Below are positions 46,151 to 57,789 of a stretch of 64,000 nt of DNA, one piece after another. This stretch comes from Sternotherus odoratus (lineage: Eukaryota > Chordata > Testudines > Kinosternidae), in the NCBI GenBank assembly GCA_032164245.1, contig JAVMKO010000003.1, positions 8,318,651 through 8,382,650 on the forward strand, given 5' to 3'. The notes beneath the pieces were generated by a model, which ran no database searches, was not told the origin of the DNA, and saw only the letters and a list, made by a program, of their open reading frames with translations. How positions within the stretch are numbered: the first letter of the stretch is position 1; the number at the start of each line of letters is the position of its first letter. The position numbers and the translations under genes were made by a program.

Positions 46151-47289
46151 GCATGAATATAAAAGGGAAAGAAGAGTGATGAGGTGGAACATCAGCCTTG
46201 CTGGCCATCTGGTGTCCCAAGTGGGTTGGGAAGCATCCAGTGCCCCCTGTCCTGTCTCTATGAAGGAAGTTTTATAGGTGAGGAAACCAGCACCTTCCAT
46301 CCACAGAGAGATGGTTGAAGTAGAGGGCAATGACTGGGGGATGAGGCGGAAAGGTCCCTTCCAAATCTTGACTGCACTGTTGACGTCCCTCACCATGCGG
46401 CTATAGGAGTCATGGATTCTCATTCTTGATCCCTTCCCCTCAACAATTTGTGTTTGGTACCTCCAGATGGGTAGACATTTAGGGAAGGAGGAAAGTGATG
46501 ACTAGAAGAAGATTCCGAATGGGGTTATGATGTGTTATGGGCATTCATATTTTGTCAGCTATGAACCCTGGTAAGAATGAATCCCCCAAGGAATGCTGGG
46601 CTGTCCAACTTCTCTCTAGCACTTTAGAAATTTTCCAAAATGTTCCTGGCTGCAGTGTAAGCCCTTGTTCTCTGCTTCCTGAGAAAATGAGACAAAGCAG
46701 GAGAGGAGCTTACCACCTGTGTGTGACATTGGCGTTCACATGTTTGATGCATCAGTATTTTATGTCTCTACTTCAGCCTTTTATAATGGAAGCTGCTGTT
46801 TGTTATTGGGGTGGGGAGGAGAGAAAATTCTTGTCATGGAGTATTTTCAGTGTAATTAAGTTTCTCTAATGTCAAAAAGAATTAAAAACTCTTTGTAATG
46901 GATATCTGTACATAAAATTTGGAAAATGCCCTATATACACACAAAATATTGGTTAAAAATTGTTGAAAGTGAATACACACATGCACACACATTACTACCA
47001 ATCATTTCCCGGGTAGAGTCATGTTCTGGAATTCCTCTCTGCACGACAGCCCTCTTCTGAAGTCAATGGCACTATTTTGGACAGGCAGTAGATGTTTGCC
47101 AGATTTAAATATTCATATTGTAACTTTCTCAACTTGTCAATTATATTTCCCTGAAATTCTCCAGGAATGTTTTTGGTGCTGTACAAATAATAATCACTGT
47201 AACTGGCAGATTGCAACACCCTTTATGAATCTCACTTGCATCAAAACAAGATTTCAACAGATCAGTCCATATTGCAATCCTCAGCACCC

Positions 47290-47296
47290 TATAAAT
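47290..47296 (+). promoter_or_regulatory. TATA box of defensin gene 3
   Basis: TATAAAT 84 bases upstream of the start codon, in the same context as gene 2. The ~230 bases upstream are also shared with gene 2 but not with gene 1. Confidence 0.7.
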
Positions 47297-47373
47297 AGAG
47301 AGACAGGAGACTGAGTGTCTATCTCAGGATCTCTTCTCTACAGTGACGTTGAGTTCCCAGCCAAACTTCAGCA

Positions 47374-48041
47374 ATGAAGATCCTTTACCTTCTTTTTGCT
47401 CTCTTCTTCTTGGTGGCGCAAATCAGTGCCCAAGGTAAGATTTTAATGAAATATAGGGAAACCATAGAAGGATATTTGTGAGCTTATTTTGTGTCAGTTT
47501 TCTTCCCAAATCTTGTTCTAACGAGCTTTAGTGTTTACATGGTTAGCAGGAGATACTCAAAATTTGGCTGTGAAATAGTCCTGGGATCAAGGAGGTGATT
47601 AGGGTGGGCCCATGAAATATGACCTGTAAAAATATCCCCACCTTTCAGTCTAGTGGAGTCCCTCAAAGACTGGTTCTTGGCCCTATACTATTCTACATTT
47701 TCATCAATGACCTGGCAGAGACCGTGTAATTATCGCTAAAAAAGTTTGTTGTTGAATGTGTACAGAATTAGAACCATTTAAGTATTATTAAATCTCAAAT
47801 AAAATGGTGATAATGGGGTCTCAGTGAATGGGAAATGCCTGTCCTATTGCAATCGCAGCTCTTGTTTACCCTGTTGTGTAAATGAAATTCAAGACTCTTT
47901 TTTTTTCTTTGTGCAGGATCCAACTGTTCTAAGCTTCGACGGCGATGTATAAGGCAGGGAGGTAGATGTGTCCCTCGTGGTCAGTGTCTGGGCGGAATAA
48001 TCATTGGACGCTGCTGTCGTCGTCGTGTTTGCTGTCAACGG
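47374..48041 (+). CDS. Beta-defensin gene 3 (exons 1-2, eight-cysteine type)
   Basis: Exon 1 (47,374-47,434) encodes the same signal peptide as genes 1 and 2 and ends in phase 1 at GTAAG. Intron 1 is 482 bases and ends GTGCAG. Exon 2 (47,917-48,041) begins GSNCSK and ends VCCQR at a GTAAGT donor. Exon 2 has no in-frame ATG, so simple ORF scans miss it. Cysteines are at 3, 10, 17, 23, 32, 33, 38 and 39, as in gene 1. The peptide has about 12 Arg/Lys and no acidic residues. By eye it differs from gene 1 at 15 bases of exon 2, of which only two are silent. Promoter: TATAAAT at 47,290. The reading frame is intact, so the gene looks functional; expression cannot be judged from sequence. Confidence 0.92.
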
Positions 48042-48534
48042 GTAAGTTCAGAATTGCACAAGGGAGAAATTATTGCATGAATATAAATATCTGTTCTCCT
48101 ACTTTCTATATCCCAGACGTTTAATTCCCTTGGAGGCTTCTCACTCAAAGCACTGCCCAGGGTTCTATGTTGCCCTGATTCTGGATTGTCTTGGGGCTGG
48201 ATTGGCCTTTGTGTATATTAGAACAACCTTATTGACTTCTAGTACTTAGAGCTGCCTTACCCAAGCTGCCAGTCCCCCGCTTGGAGAATCCATAGTGCTT
48301 AGTGTTGTGCTATAGAGCTTGTCCCTCTGAGGCCTTACAACACTCAGCATCATCTCCAGCACTACCCTTAGCACAGTGCTTGCAAGGGGGGTAGCATAGA
48401 GTCAATTAGGTCAGCACTGCGTTGTCCATGGAGTGGGGAAACTCTCTCAGCACCTATATTTTTGCCAGAACATAATACGGGTAAGGTCTGAAGCCAGACT
48501 CCCCCCTGTGTTCTACAATGTTGTTTCATTTTAG

Positions 48535-48639
48535 AGTAGAGAAAAGAACTGGGAAGAACAAAAATTAAGTCTCCAGGATAGTGTTGTGGGAATTTTGCTA
48601 GAAGGGTCATTTCTTCCTTGCTGCAGAATAAACCCATGA
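48535..48639 (+). other. Probable terminal exon of defensin gene 3
   Basis: Acceptor TTTTAG then AGTAGAG after a 493-base intron (48,042-48,534). The first AG gives a 34-codon tail to TGA at 48,637; the second gives an immediate TAG. AATAAA at 48,627-48,632. A few substitutions separate it from genes 1 and 2, but none closes the longer frame. Confidence 0.55.
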
Positions 48640-50914
48640 CTTCCTGTCCTACCTTCGGTGGTCATGGAAAACAATTGACCACAGTCCTCTTTATAACAAT
48701 CCTGAGCATATTTTAAAGCTTTTCTCAAGTTCCCCCTCCGTCTTTATTTCTCAGGACTAAACATGCCCAGTTTTTTTAACCTTTCCTCATAGGTCAGGTT
48801 TTCTAAACCTTTGATCATTTTTGTTCCTCTCCTCTGGACTCTCTCCATTTTGTCCATGTCTCTCCTAAAGTGTGGATCCCAGAAGTTGACACAGTACTTT
48901 AATTAAGGCTTTACCTGTGCCAACTACAGTGGGACAAGACCACCTGTGCCTTACCGGCAACACTCCTGCTAATACACCCCAGAATATTAGCTTTTTTTGG
49001 CAGCTGCATCACATTGTTGACTCACCTTCCATGCGTGATCCACTCTAACCCTATAGCACTACAACCTGGAGAATTATTCCCCAGTTTGTAGCTGTGCATT
49101 TGATTTTCTCCTTTTTTAAATGGAGCACTTCTCACTTAGCTTTCTTTAATTTCGTCTTGTGGAATTCAGACCAGTTCTTCACTTTGTCTTTTGAAGTCTA
49201 ATCCTATCCTCCAAAGTGCTTGCAACCCCTCCCAGCCTGTCTGCATCTGCACATTTTACAAGCATGCTCTTAATATATTATTCAACTTATCAATGCACAT
49301 ATGAACTCATGCTGGATCCAGGATGGACCACTGTGCAGTCCCACTATATACACCCTACCAGTTTGAAAGTGAACCATGGATAACTACTTGTTGAATATGG
49401 TTTTTCAACCATATAAGGTTGTGCTTCAACCTTATAGTAATATAACCTAGATCACCTTTCCCTACTTTGCTTGTAGGCATATCATGTGGAACTATGTCAG
49501 ATGTCTTACCAAAAGTGAGATAGATCATGTCATGTCTATGTCTTCCCCCTATCCACTAGGCCAGTTGTCCTGTTAAATCATGCCAAACTGACCAATTTTC
49601 CTTCTTTATTCTAGACAAATCCACGGGGGCTATTATCCCCTAGGTGTTTAAATATTAATTGTTTCATAATTTGTTTCAGTATCTTTCCAAGTATTGAAGT
49701 TAGGCTGACTGTTCTATAATTCCCTGGGAACTCTTAGTACATATCTTTAAAAATGGGAACAATCTTTGCCCCTCCCCAGTTCTCTGTGACCTTCCTTGTC
49801 TTCCACAGGCTCTTGCATATATATGACCATTTTTATTAAAACTCTGTGGCACAATGTTTCATAGGGACCATGAATCCCCTGCTCTGGAGCTTCACGCACT
49901 GTTCAGAGATGGGGAAATTCCTGCTCTGCCTTTGATTTGTAATGTAATATCATATTATTCTAGTCTTAATGGATATAAACACGGTTTCCGATGAAGTGAC
50001 AGCAGCAGAGATCATCAATGCAGCATTTCTGGGAATCTGGGAGATGACGTCTTGCTTTGGAAAATTCTTGGAGAAAATCAACAAAGGAGCCTTCCTATAA
50101 TCCATAATATCTTCTTCTTCTTCTTCTTTTAATAAATGTAACTGGTTGAGATGGTGTAATGCAAACACGTGTGTGAGTGTTTTGATTGGCACGCAGGGGT
50201 TCTCATATTTTTTTCCCATCAAAATCCCTTTGTTCTTTCTCCTCTTTTCTTCTCCTGTACGTTTTGATAGAGTACAATGGGGATCATGGCCATGCTTTGA
50301 AATGTTTGCAATGCAGCATTGCTAAAAGGGCCTGTGACAGAAACCACATCCGTGTTCTATGTCCCAGCCCTTGACAGGGTTCTTACATGCCTTTCACTGT
50401 CCCTTTAAGAATGTGAAAGAAGACGGGTGTGTCTCTCTTCTACTCCACCACCTGCTCCATAATTCCCCATAAAATATAGCCCCCTTCGCAATCCAATCTC
50501 CTCTCCCCTTCCCATCAGTTAAGCCATTAGTTGGGAGTGTAGAATCCACTTACATATTGGAAGTTGCTCTCTGCTGTCTACTATCCTATCCTGCTGGGCT
50601 TACATATCACATGCAGAAGCTTATACGCTATGCTCACCAAAGCTACACACTGAGCTGGGCCCCTCAATCCACCTCCATCTGGGCCTCTTGCCTCAGCTCC
50701 AGAGTGGGTTCCCCAGCCATATCCACCCAATCCCCCCCTCATCCAAAGCAGAACCCTGTCCCCCACACAGCCTGTCCCATCTCCCCGGTGTGACATGCAT
50801 CGTAACTACTCGTTTTCTGGATCTCAGATGTTCACATTTACATTCCCTACACTTTCACCACCTCAACCCGCAACCCACCTCACATGAAGAGACAGGGAGA
50901 GGGGCTCAGACACT

Positions 50915-51100
50915 ATGACTATGGTACTCCACCACCATGAGGGGCACAGTTGATGTCGACAGGGGAGTGGCAGCAGTTGACTCACCGCCGTGAAGACGCT
51001 GTGGTAAGTTGATCTAAATACGTCAACTTCAGCTACACTATTCTCCTAGCTGAAGTTGCATATCTTAGATCGATCCCCCACCCCCAGTGTAGACCAGGGC
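50915..51100. mobile_element. MITE, PIF/Harbinger-like, 5' truncated (unit 4)
   Basis: Only the right ~185 bases remain. A deletion of about 1 kb relative to unit 2 (about 23,221 to 24,257) joins the preceding flank to ACTATGGTACTCC inside the element. Confidence 0.6.
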
Positions 51101-51824
51101 TAAATTTCTAAATCGAACTTTGGAGCTGTTTGGTTTAACTGCCACCGGCTGTCCCATGTCCCCATTAGCAAAGGTGCTTAATTACAAATTAATAAAAATC
51201 TGTAATTAGGATGCATAGTTCCATATTGGTACCAGGTAATTGTCCAGCATACTACAGACCCACAATAATGTAAACCTACATAATGTAAGACATATGCATA
51301 ATTTGGGATAAAACATTTGAATTAGTTAATTTGATATATTATCTCTTGATAAATGGTAACAACTTATATTAATTTCATCCCAATTATTTTCATAAACCAT
51401 CTTCATTTTGCACTCTCAAATTAGTAATTGCTTTCCATTCTATTCTGATGAGTAAAAATATAAATAAGAACATAAGAATATAGATGTGCAATAATTCTCC
51501 AGTCTGTAATTTGATTAAGGAATAGAGATGCAAAGAAACATGAAAAATGTGCAAGCAACTGGTTAGTCAAACCTATTTACCCTACCTGTGTTTTAAACAT
51601 ATGTTTCCAAAAACAATGGATTTCCTGAAACAATCTCAGGACATCTTTGGTGCCATTTACAATATAGTCATTATTAGTAACAGATTTCAGCAGATGTCCA
51701 TATGACATTTGGATCACAAGATTTGTTCAGTTCACGAAATCCCTACGGCCTGGTAATTAAAGGAACTTTCTTTCTCCTCTCTGTCATGGTGGCTCTTCTC
51801 TTGGTGGACTTTCAGCCATTAGTC

Positions 51825-51882
51825 ATGACGATCCTTTACCTTCTCTTTGGTATTGTCTGCTTGGTGCTACTGGATGATCTAG
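51825..51882 (+). pseudogene. Relic defensin signal-peptide exon, unit 4
   Basis: Full-length relic (MTILYLLFGIVCLVLLDDL), as in unit 2. The TGTAACCC LTR starts at 51,884. A degraded TATA-like TAATTAAA lies about 70 bases upstream of the ATG. A longer open frame (51,702-51,956) runs through from upstream sequence into the LTR but has no sign of being a real gene. Confidence 0.75.
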
Positions 51883-51883
51883 G

Positions 51884-52330
51884 TGTAACCCTTCTGCTCA
51901 ACGGAGCTGGCAGCAACGAGGGCCGGGTTCAGTATCCAGGGGTTCCATTCCAATGACACAATACAAAACCGGCTCGAGCCCCCACCCAGTGACTTGGGAC
52001 AACCATATACCACCTTTCTGGGCACCTCTAAGAGGCAATACTTCCCCTCTCGTAAGCACAGAGTCTGAGTGTACCAAAACCCTTTTAATAACAGAGAGAA
52101 ACAATGTGGCGATATATTGGGGAAACACCACAACCAGGATTCATAACCCAAACCATGAACCAGAATCCCCCCCCAACACACACACACAAGCAAATGGGCT
52201 GTGTCCTTCACTCTGCTAGCAGTCAGTCAAACTGGTCCACTCCATCAGCTGCTCAGCAATACAATTTCAGCCCCATTTCCCCTCTCCCCCTACCTCAATA
52301 CAGTGCTTAGTGATTTCAGCTCTTAAGTGA
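51884..52330 (-). mobile_element. LTR fragment, TGTAACCC type (unit 4)
   Basis: Same insertion at the relic-exon donor; collinear with unit 1. Confidence 0.6.
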
Positions 52331-52334
52331 AAGA

Positions 52335-52625
52335 GGTTGCACCTTGTCGTGTTTCTCAGCAAGAAGGTGTCTGAGAGGGAGAGCCACTGGTCCATTCCCG
52401 AACAGGAATGTTACGCCATCGTGTACGTTCTGGAGAAGCTACGCCCATAGGTTTGGGGGCGACGGTTCTAGCTACAGACCGACCATGCGCTGAAGTGGCT
52501 TCATGGTGTCACTGACAAGAACGAAAAACTTCTTTGCTGGAGTTTAGCTCTCCTGGATTTTGATTTTGACATACAACACATTCTAGGAACTTCCAATAAA
52601 GTGGCTGACGCACTCTCCCATGAAA
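52335..52625 (+). pseudogene. Ty3/gypsy-like RNase H relic (unit 4)
   Basis: Carries stops within the PYV segment (TAG) and after the following F (TTC TAG); otherwise like unit 2, including the downstream polypurine tract. Confidence 0.72.
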
Positions 52626-52798
52626 GTTTCCCAGAATAAATTAGTTAAAACTATCCTTGGAATGTGGGACCAACTGTTAGCTTTACTGTAACCAGTAGTA
52701 CTTTTAGAAATGCATGTGTTTAATTCTGTTTTTTCCTAGAGCTCCAGGAAGAAATCGCATCCAGTGACTTTCCAACACCATTTGTGATTTGGGGGGCG

Positions 52799-53376
52799 TG
52801 TCATAAGTATGAAGTGCCTTAGAATTACTGTTTTACCTGTGAAGGGTTCACCTGAAGCAGAAGAGGGAATGATGTTTCGGGGATGCAAATTCCTGGAGAC
52901 AAAGGAGTTAGTTTCATTTTTTTCCTGGGCACTCGGCCTGTCTCCATCTTCTCCCCGGCTGTTTCCTGGGCACTCGGCCTGTCTCCATCTTCTCCCCGGC
53001 TCTGGGGTAATAAATCACCTTTCTACTCATCCCTTGAGAAGTCTCTAAGTCAGCCTGGCAGTAAGTGAAATTCTTAATTGTAAAAGCTTGTAATCGAACG
53101 ATGGTGTCTTTAACCAGGGAGAGAAATCCCAAGGGAGGGGTTAAGGCGAGGGAACTGAGTATCTGTGAAGTCTGTGTAAGTTGTATGCTTTTCTCTTTTC
53201 TCTATTAAACCTTTATATATATATATATATTTATAAGAATCGTCTGTTAATTCTATTGGAGGGATACTAGCTTTGGATCGGTGTCTGTGTTCTCAATCTC
53301 TCCCAGGTAACAAGGGGGAGGGGGTGTTACTATCGGGGTTTTAATGTGCCCCACCCCATAGTTTTGGAGTAATCAC
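52799..53376 (+). mobile_element. Gypsy-type LTR (unit 4)
   Basis: Same LTR as in unit 2, also preceded by the polypurine tract. It differs by a 41-bp tandem duplication (52,921-53,002) and a longer TA repeat. Confidence 0.6.
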
Positions 53377-53689
53377 GTTAATGGTGGCAGCGGGTTCCAA
53401 GCCCCAACTGGAGAAGTTTGGGTTTGGGGGGAAAAGATTTAACCTAGGCTGGGAAAAGTAGCTTGGAGTTAATTGGTCTTTTATACGAGATCCCCATATC
53501 TTTACCCTAGAGTTTAGAGTGGGGAAGAAAATCTCTTACAGCTCCATATAGGGATATTTGTACCAGTTTAGGTACCCCAATTAGACACCAGACAGCAAGT
53601 GTGAAAGATCAGGCTGGGGGTAGGAGGTAATCAGAGCCTATATTTTAAAAAAAAAGACCCACAAATCAGGACGTGTGGACACCCTACCC

Positions 53690-54157
53690 CACTGGTTCTC
53701 AAACTGGGGGTCGGGACCCCTCTGGAGGTCGCGACCCGGTTTTGCGGAGGTCGCCAGCCGCTGCTGCCTGCAGCCGGCCCCGACCCCTGCCGCGGGCTAC
53801 TGGCATCCGGCACCCCCACAAGCTCAGTCCCGGTCGTGGCGGGCTCCCCACATCTCCCCGGCTGGCTCCAGGCACCCCCACGAGCCGAGCCCGGTCGCTG
53901 CAGGCGCCCGGCGCCCTCGCGAACTCACGCCGGTCGCGGTGGACTCTTGTTCCCCTCCTCCCGGCCAGCTCCGTGCACCCCATCTCCAGGCGGCCCCTGT
54001 CCTGGGGGACTGCTGGAATCCCCCAGCCACAGCCTGGCCCCTGCCATGGCAAGCTGCAGGAACGCCCTCCCCCCCAGCCCGGCCGCTAAGGGGGGGTCGC
54101 ACTTAGAGGCCTGGTGTCCAAAAGGGGTCACCAATACAAAAAGTTTGAGAATCACTG
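53690..54157. mobile_element. hAT-type element (unit 4)
   Basis: Paralogous copy of the element at 26,960, at the same site; flanks CCCTACCC and CTCTACCT. Confidence 0.75.
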
Positions 54158-54234
54158 CTCTACCTCAAGGCTGTTCAGTTGTTCAAACACCTGGAGTTAC
54201 AAAACTGCACTAGTGGAGATTCATCCCTATAAAA

Positions 54235-55724
54235 CAGGGGTGGGGAACCTTTTTTCTGTCAAGGGCCATTTGGACATTTATGATGTCATTCACGGGCCGC
54301 TCTCCTCCCCCCCCCCCCCCCCCCCCCCCAGGAAGCCCAGGCTGGCAACGGGAGCTGAGACCCCAGCTGGCAAGGGGCCAGCGGGGGAAACCCCAAAGCA
54401 GTGACAGGCAGAGTGCTTAGCCCTGCACTGCTTTGGGGTTTCCCCCGCTGGCCCCTTGCCAGCCAGGGTCCTGCCGCCTTCCCCAGTCAGGTCCCGCTAT
54501 CAGCCTGGGTGTAGGGGGTGATCTTCCTTTACCCCCGCCCAGCCTCCCCCCATCTAACCGCCTTTCCTCCCCCACCTGTAGAATTGAGAAATGAAATTGT
54601 TTGTAAATTGTTCAGGTCACTATATTGAGTTTGTTTCCATATTGTAACTCAGACTTCATTTTTTTTTACTACTGTCTTAAACTCCATTTTAAAATGCTCA
54701 CTCCACTTTGTCTACAAAACCCTGATGTAACCTAATTAGTTTAAATGTGTGAATGAGGTATGCATGGATGATGGAATCAACCTCCAGCCCTTCCTGATGA
54801 AAAAGTGTGAACACCAACCCCTGAAGAACAAAGCAAAAGGAGTCTACCTTAAAGAAAAAGAACAAAAGTTCAAATTGAAGAAACATCAAAGCCAGGTCCC
54901 AGGCTGAAAGTCATGTCTGCAATTGACGGATAATCAATCAGCAAATCCCAGAGGCAGCATGACACAGCAAGACCTACAGATTCTAAATTCAAACTGAAAC
55001 CCTATAAAAAGGATGGGTGAGCTAGCAGACCTTGGGCAACGTTCTGCTGCCAACACCAAGGGGTATCGGTGCGCGCCCGACATAGACCCAAACTATATAG
55101 CAGCTGCAGAACATCTGGTGTGTGTGTGTGTGTGTGTGTGTGTTGTGTACACATAGGTATCAAATATTAGCTATTGATTATTATAATAAACATGACATTC
55201 CCCTTGTCTTATCCCCTGAAAAGATCCTGTGTAGTTTTCTGTACAACACACCCCTGCCTGGCCCGGCCCATCCCACTGAACCTAACCTCCTCCTGCCCTC
55301 CCACTCCCACCCCAGCCTCCTGCCCCCCATGCCGGACCCGCCCAGTCCAACCTCCCCCCCACCAAACCTCCTTCCCTCCTGCACCCACGCCTCGCCCACC
55401 CCATCCAGCCTAGTCTCCTGCCCCCCTCCCCACCCGCCCAGCCTGGCCTCCCCCCCCCCACCGCTCCCTTGCCTGCCCCCCAGCCCAGCCTCCCCCCCAC
55501 ACACACACCCTTTACCGTCGGCTCCCCGCGGCTCCTCCGTTCGCTGCCCGGCTAACGGTGGCCGCGCGGCACCGGAGGCTCCCACAGGCGCAAGCCGCCC
55601 CCGCCTGGCGGCCTGCGTGCATCCCTGGCCGGCGGCTGTGGTGCATCCCCGGCCCCGCCGCGGGCCGGACAGAATTATTTGGCGGACCGTATAGGGCCCG
55701 CCGGCCGGAGGTTCCCCACCCCTG
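54235..55724. mobile_element. hAT-type element with nested solo LTR (unit 4)
   Basis: Complete, with terminal repeats CAGGGGTGGGGAACCT / AGGTTCCCCACCCCTG and flanks CTATAAAA / CTATAGAA (7 of 8). A long C run lies at 54,308-54,329. The interior is GC-rich and non-coding apart from the nested LTR. Confidence 0.82.
54577..55248 (+). mobile_element. Solo LTR nested in hAT element (unit 4)
   Basis: 672 bp, same LTR and the same CACC duplication as in unit 2; shorter by an internal deletion, with a longer (TG)n tract. Confidence 0.78.
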
Positions 55725-56184
55725 CTATAGAAGCATTGATCAAAGAAAGATCACTACAAACATGCTCTTAGGCTAGGTCTACACTTAAAATGCTACCTCA
55801 GCACAGCTGCAGCTGCACCTCTGTAGCACTTCAGTGTCAATATTTACAACAGCAATGGAAGGAGTTCTCCTGTTGCTGAAATATATCCTCCTCCTAAGAG
55901 GCAGTAGCAAGGAAGATAGAAAAATATTTCCAATGACCTAGCATTATCTATTCAGGGACTTAGGTCAGTGTAACACCATTACTCAGGGCTGGGGCCTTTT
56001 CACTCCCCTGAGAGATGTAACTGGGTTGATTTAATTTTCTACTGTAGACTAGTCATTTTTCTTGTCTTCTCGATACACTTCTCTCAGAAGACACCCACCC
56101 AGGTTTATGTCTACACTACATCTGGGAGCAAGACTCCCAGTTAGGGTAGACAAACTCATGCTCACTGGATTCAAGCTAGTTGCA

Positions 56185-56425
56185 GTGGGGGAGGTTTAGA
56201 TTGGGTATTAGGAAACACTATTTCACTAGGAGGGTGGTGAAGCGCTGGAATGGGTTACGTAGGGGAGGAGTGGAATCTCCTTCCTCAGAGGGTTTTAAGG
56301 TCAGGCTTGACAAAACCCTGGTTGGGATGATTTGGTTGGGGATTGGTCCTGTTTTGAGCAGGGCATTGGACTACATGACCACCTGAGGACTCTTCCAACC
56401 CTGGTAGTCTATGATTCTATATACC
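56185..56425 (+). mobile_element. CR1 LINE 3' end
   Basis: Typical CR1 tail: TTTAGATTGGGTATTAGGAA, GTGGAATCTCC, CTTGACAAAACCCTGG, ending CTATGATTCTAT. Severely 5' truncated. The 68-codon frame through it (56,180-56,386) is the C-terminal CR1 remnant. Confidence 0.82.
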
Positions 56426-56819
56426 GGTACTACAAATAATAGTGTGAATGTTGCCTCTAAGGCAGTAGCTCAAAGCAGGTCTACAAAAAACTTCAAAACA
56501 GACTCCAATGAGAAATTGCTGAACTGGAATTAATTTGCAAACTGGATACCATTAAATTATGCTTGAATAAATACTGGGAGTTTCTGAGTTATTACACAAA
56601 TTGAATCTATTTCCCCATGTTAAGTATCCCCCTACTGTTACTCACACCTTCTTCACAACTGCTTGAAATGGGCCATCCTGATTATCATTACAAAAGGTTT
56701 TTTTCTCCCGCTGTTAATAGCTAATCTTTATTGATTAAGACTCTTAAAATTGGTATGGCAACCTCCACCTTTTCATGTTCTCTCTCTCTGTGTGTATACA
56801 TAGTAGTACACTACACTTC

Positions 56820-56918
56820 CACTCTATGCATTTGATGAAGTGGGTTCTAGCCCACGAAAGCTTATGCCCAAATAAATTGGTTAGTCTCTAAGGTGCCACA
56901 AGAACTCATTCTTTTTAT
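56820..56918 (+). mobile_element. Short 3' fragment of Penelope-like element
   Basis: GATGAAGTGGGTTCTAGCCC ... AAGCTTATG ... GGTTAGTCTCTAAGGTGCCAC corresponds to the reverse complement of 59,190-59,300. Opposite orientation; no coding sequence. Confidence 0.65.
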
Positions 56919-57789
56919 ACAAAACACTGCATTGGCACACCAGGGTTGCGGTTTAATGAAGACGCTCTACACGGATGAGAGAAAGGGGTAGACAGAGAGA
57001 GAGAGAATATCTTCCACTACTCACATAGTTAATCTATTTTCCCAAATGAAAACAAGGTCTCTAATCTCTAAATTCAGTTTGATCAGCTTGGTCAAATGGA
57101 GGGTCAAATGATATCTAGGACTCTTTAAACAGGCTCCCCACCAGCAGAGAGAAACACAGATCCCCACTCCCTCTGATTTTCCCTTGGATTTGACATCACT
57201 ATCCCCACTTAGCGAGTAAGGTTTCATTTGGTGAGAGTCCCCACTCCAGTTAGGATGTATTAATTAACAAATCTGCTATCCTTTAGCTATGTTATAATGA
57301 TAACTACATTATATTACCTCTGTGTTTAACAATTAAATGAATTTTAACCCCCAAAAGGCAGAATTAATCACTTGACAAAGCAGAGCCGTCTGCTGATCAC
57401 CATTGCAAAGAAAGTTTGTCTCTGCAAATATGATCTGCTCCTGAGCTCTTCTCTCCAGTTCAACAATAGATGGCAGGTGAAAGATCATTCAGACAGTTTC
57501 TGAGTTCCACGCACAAAAACACTCACAGAGTCTACACACAGGAACGGAGCAACTTTAGGGAGAAGAGGTATCAAGCCAGAGAAGAGATGGAGTCCCTGGA
57601 CGAAAGTGATGTAGGTCAGCATTTGTAAATCCTCTAAAACTGATTTATTTAGTCCTTTGAAAGTTGGTGTGCATCAAGATGGTCAAAATTTGAGTTAGAG
57701 ACCCAAAGTTGGGATCATTTTTACTATGGGATATTGGAGATACTAGCCCTGAACAAAACAGTAATTTGGGGGCAGAGGGAATATCTAAG

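Larger units (their letters stand above)
33962..48802. repeat. Segmental duplication unit 3 (type A)
   Basis: Collinear with unit 1 through the relic exon, RNase H relic, minisatellite and CR1, then with the defensin 5' flank to gene 3. It has no inverted arm and no 6.9-kb hAT copy. Private features: an 85-bp tandem duplication at 35,072 and a nested LTR at 43,946. Confidence 0.85.
55733..57780. other. Unit 4 private region without genes
   Basis: Not present in the other units. Holds a possible partial MITE (GGCTAGGTCTACACTT at ~55,773), the CR1 3' end, the Penelope 3' fragment, and about 850 bases (56,920-57,780) in which I recognise nothing. Confidence 0.6.

Noticed and set aside
55122..55776. 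190-codon frame through a TG repeat and proline-rich sequence.
   Set aside because: Spans the nested LTR end and the hAT interior; composition-driven, not shared with the unit 2 copy over its length.
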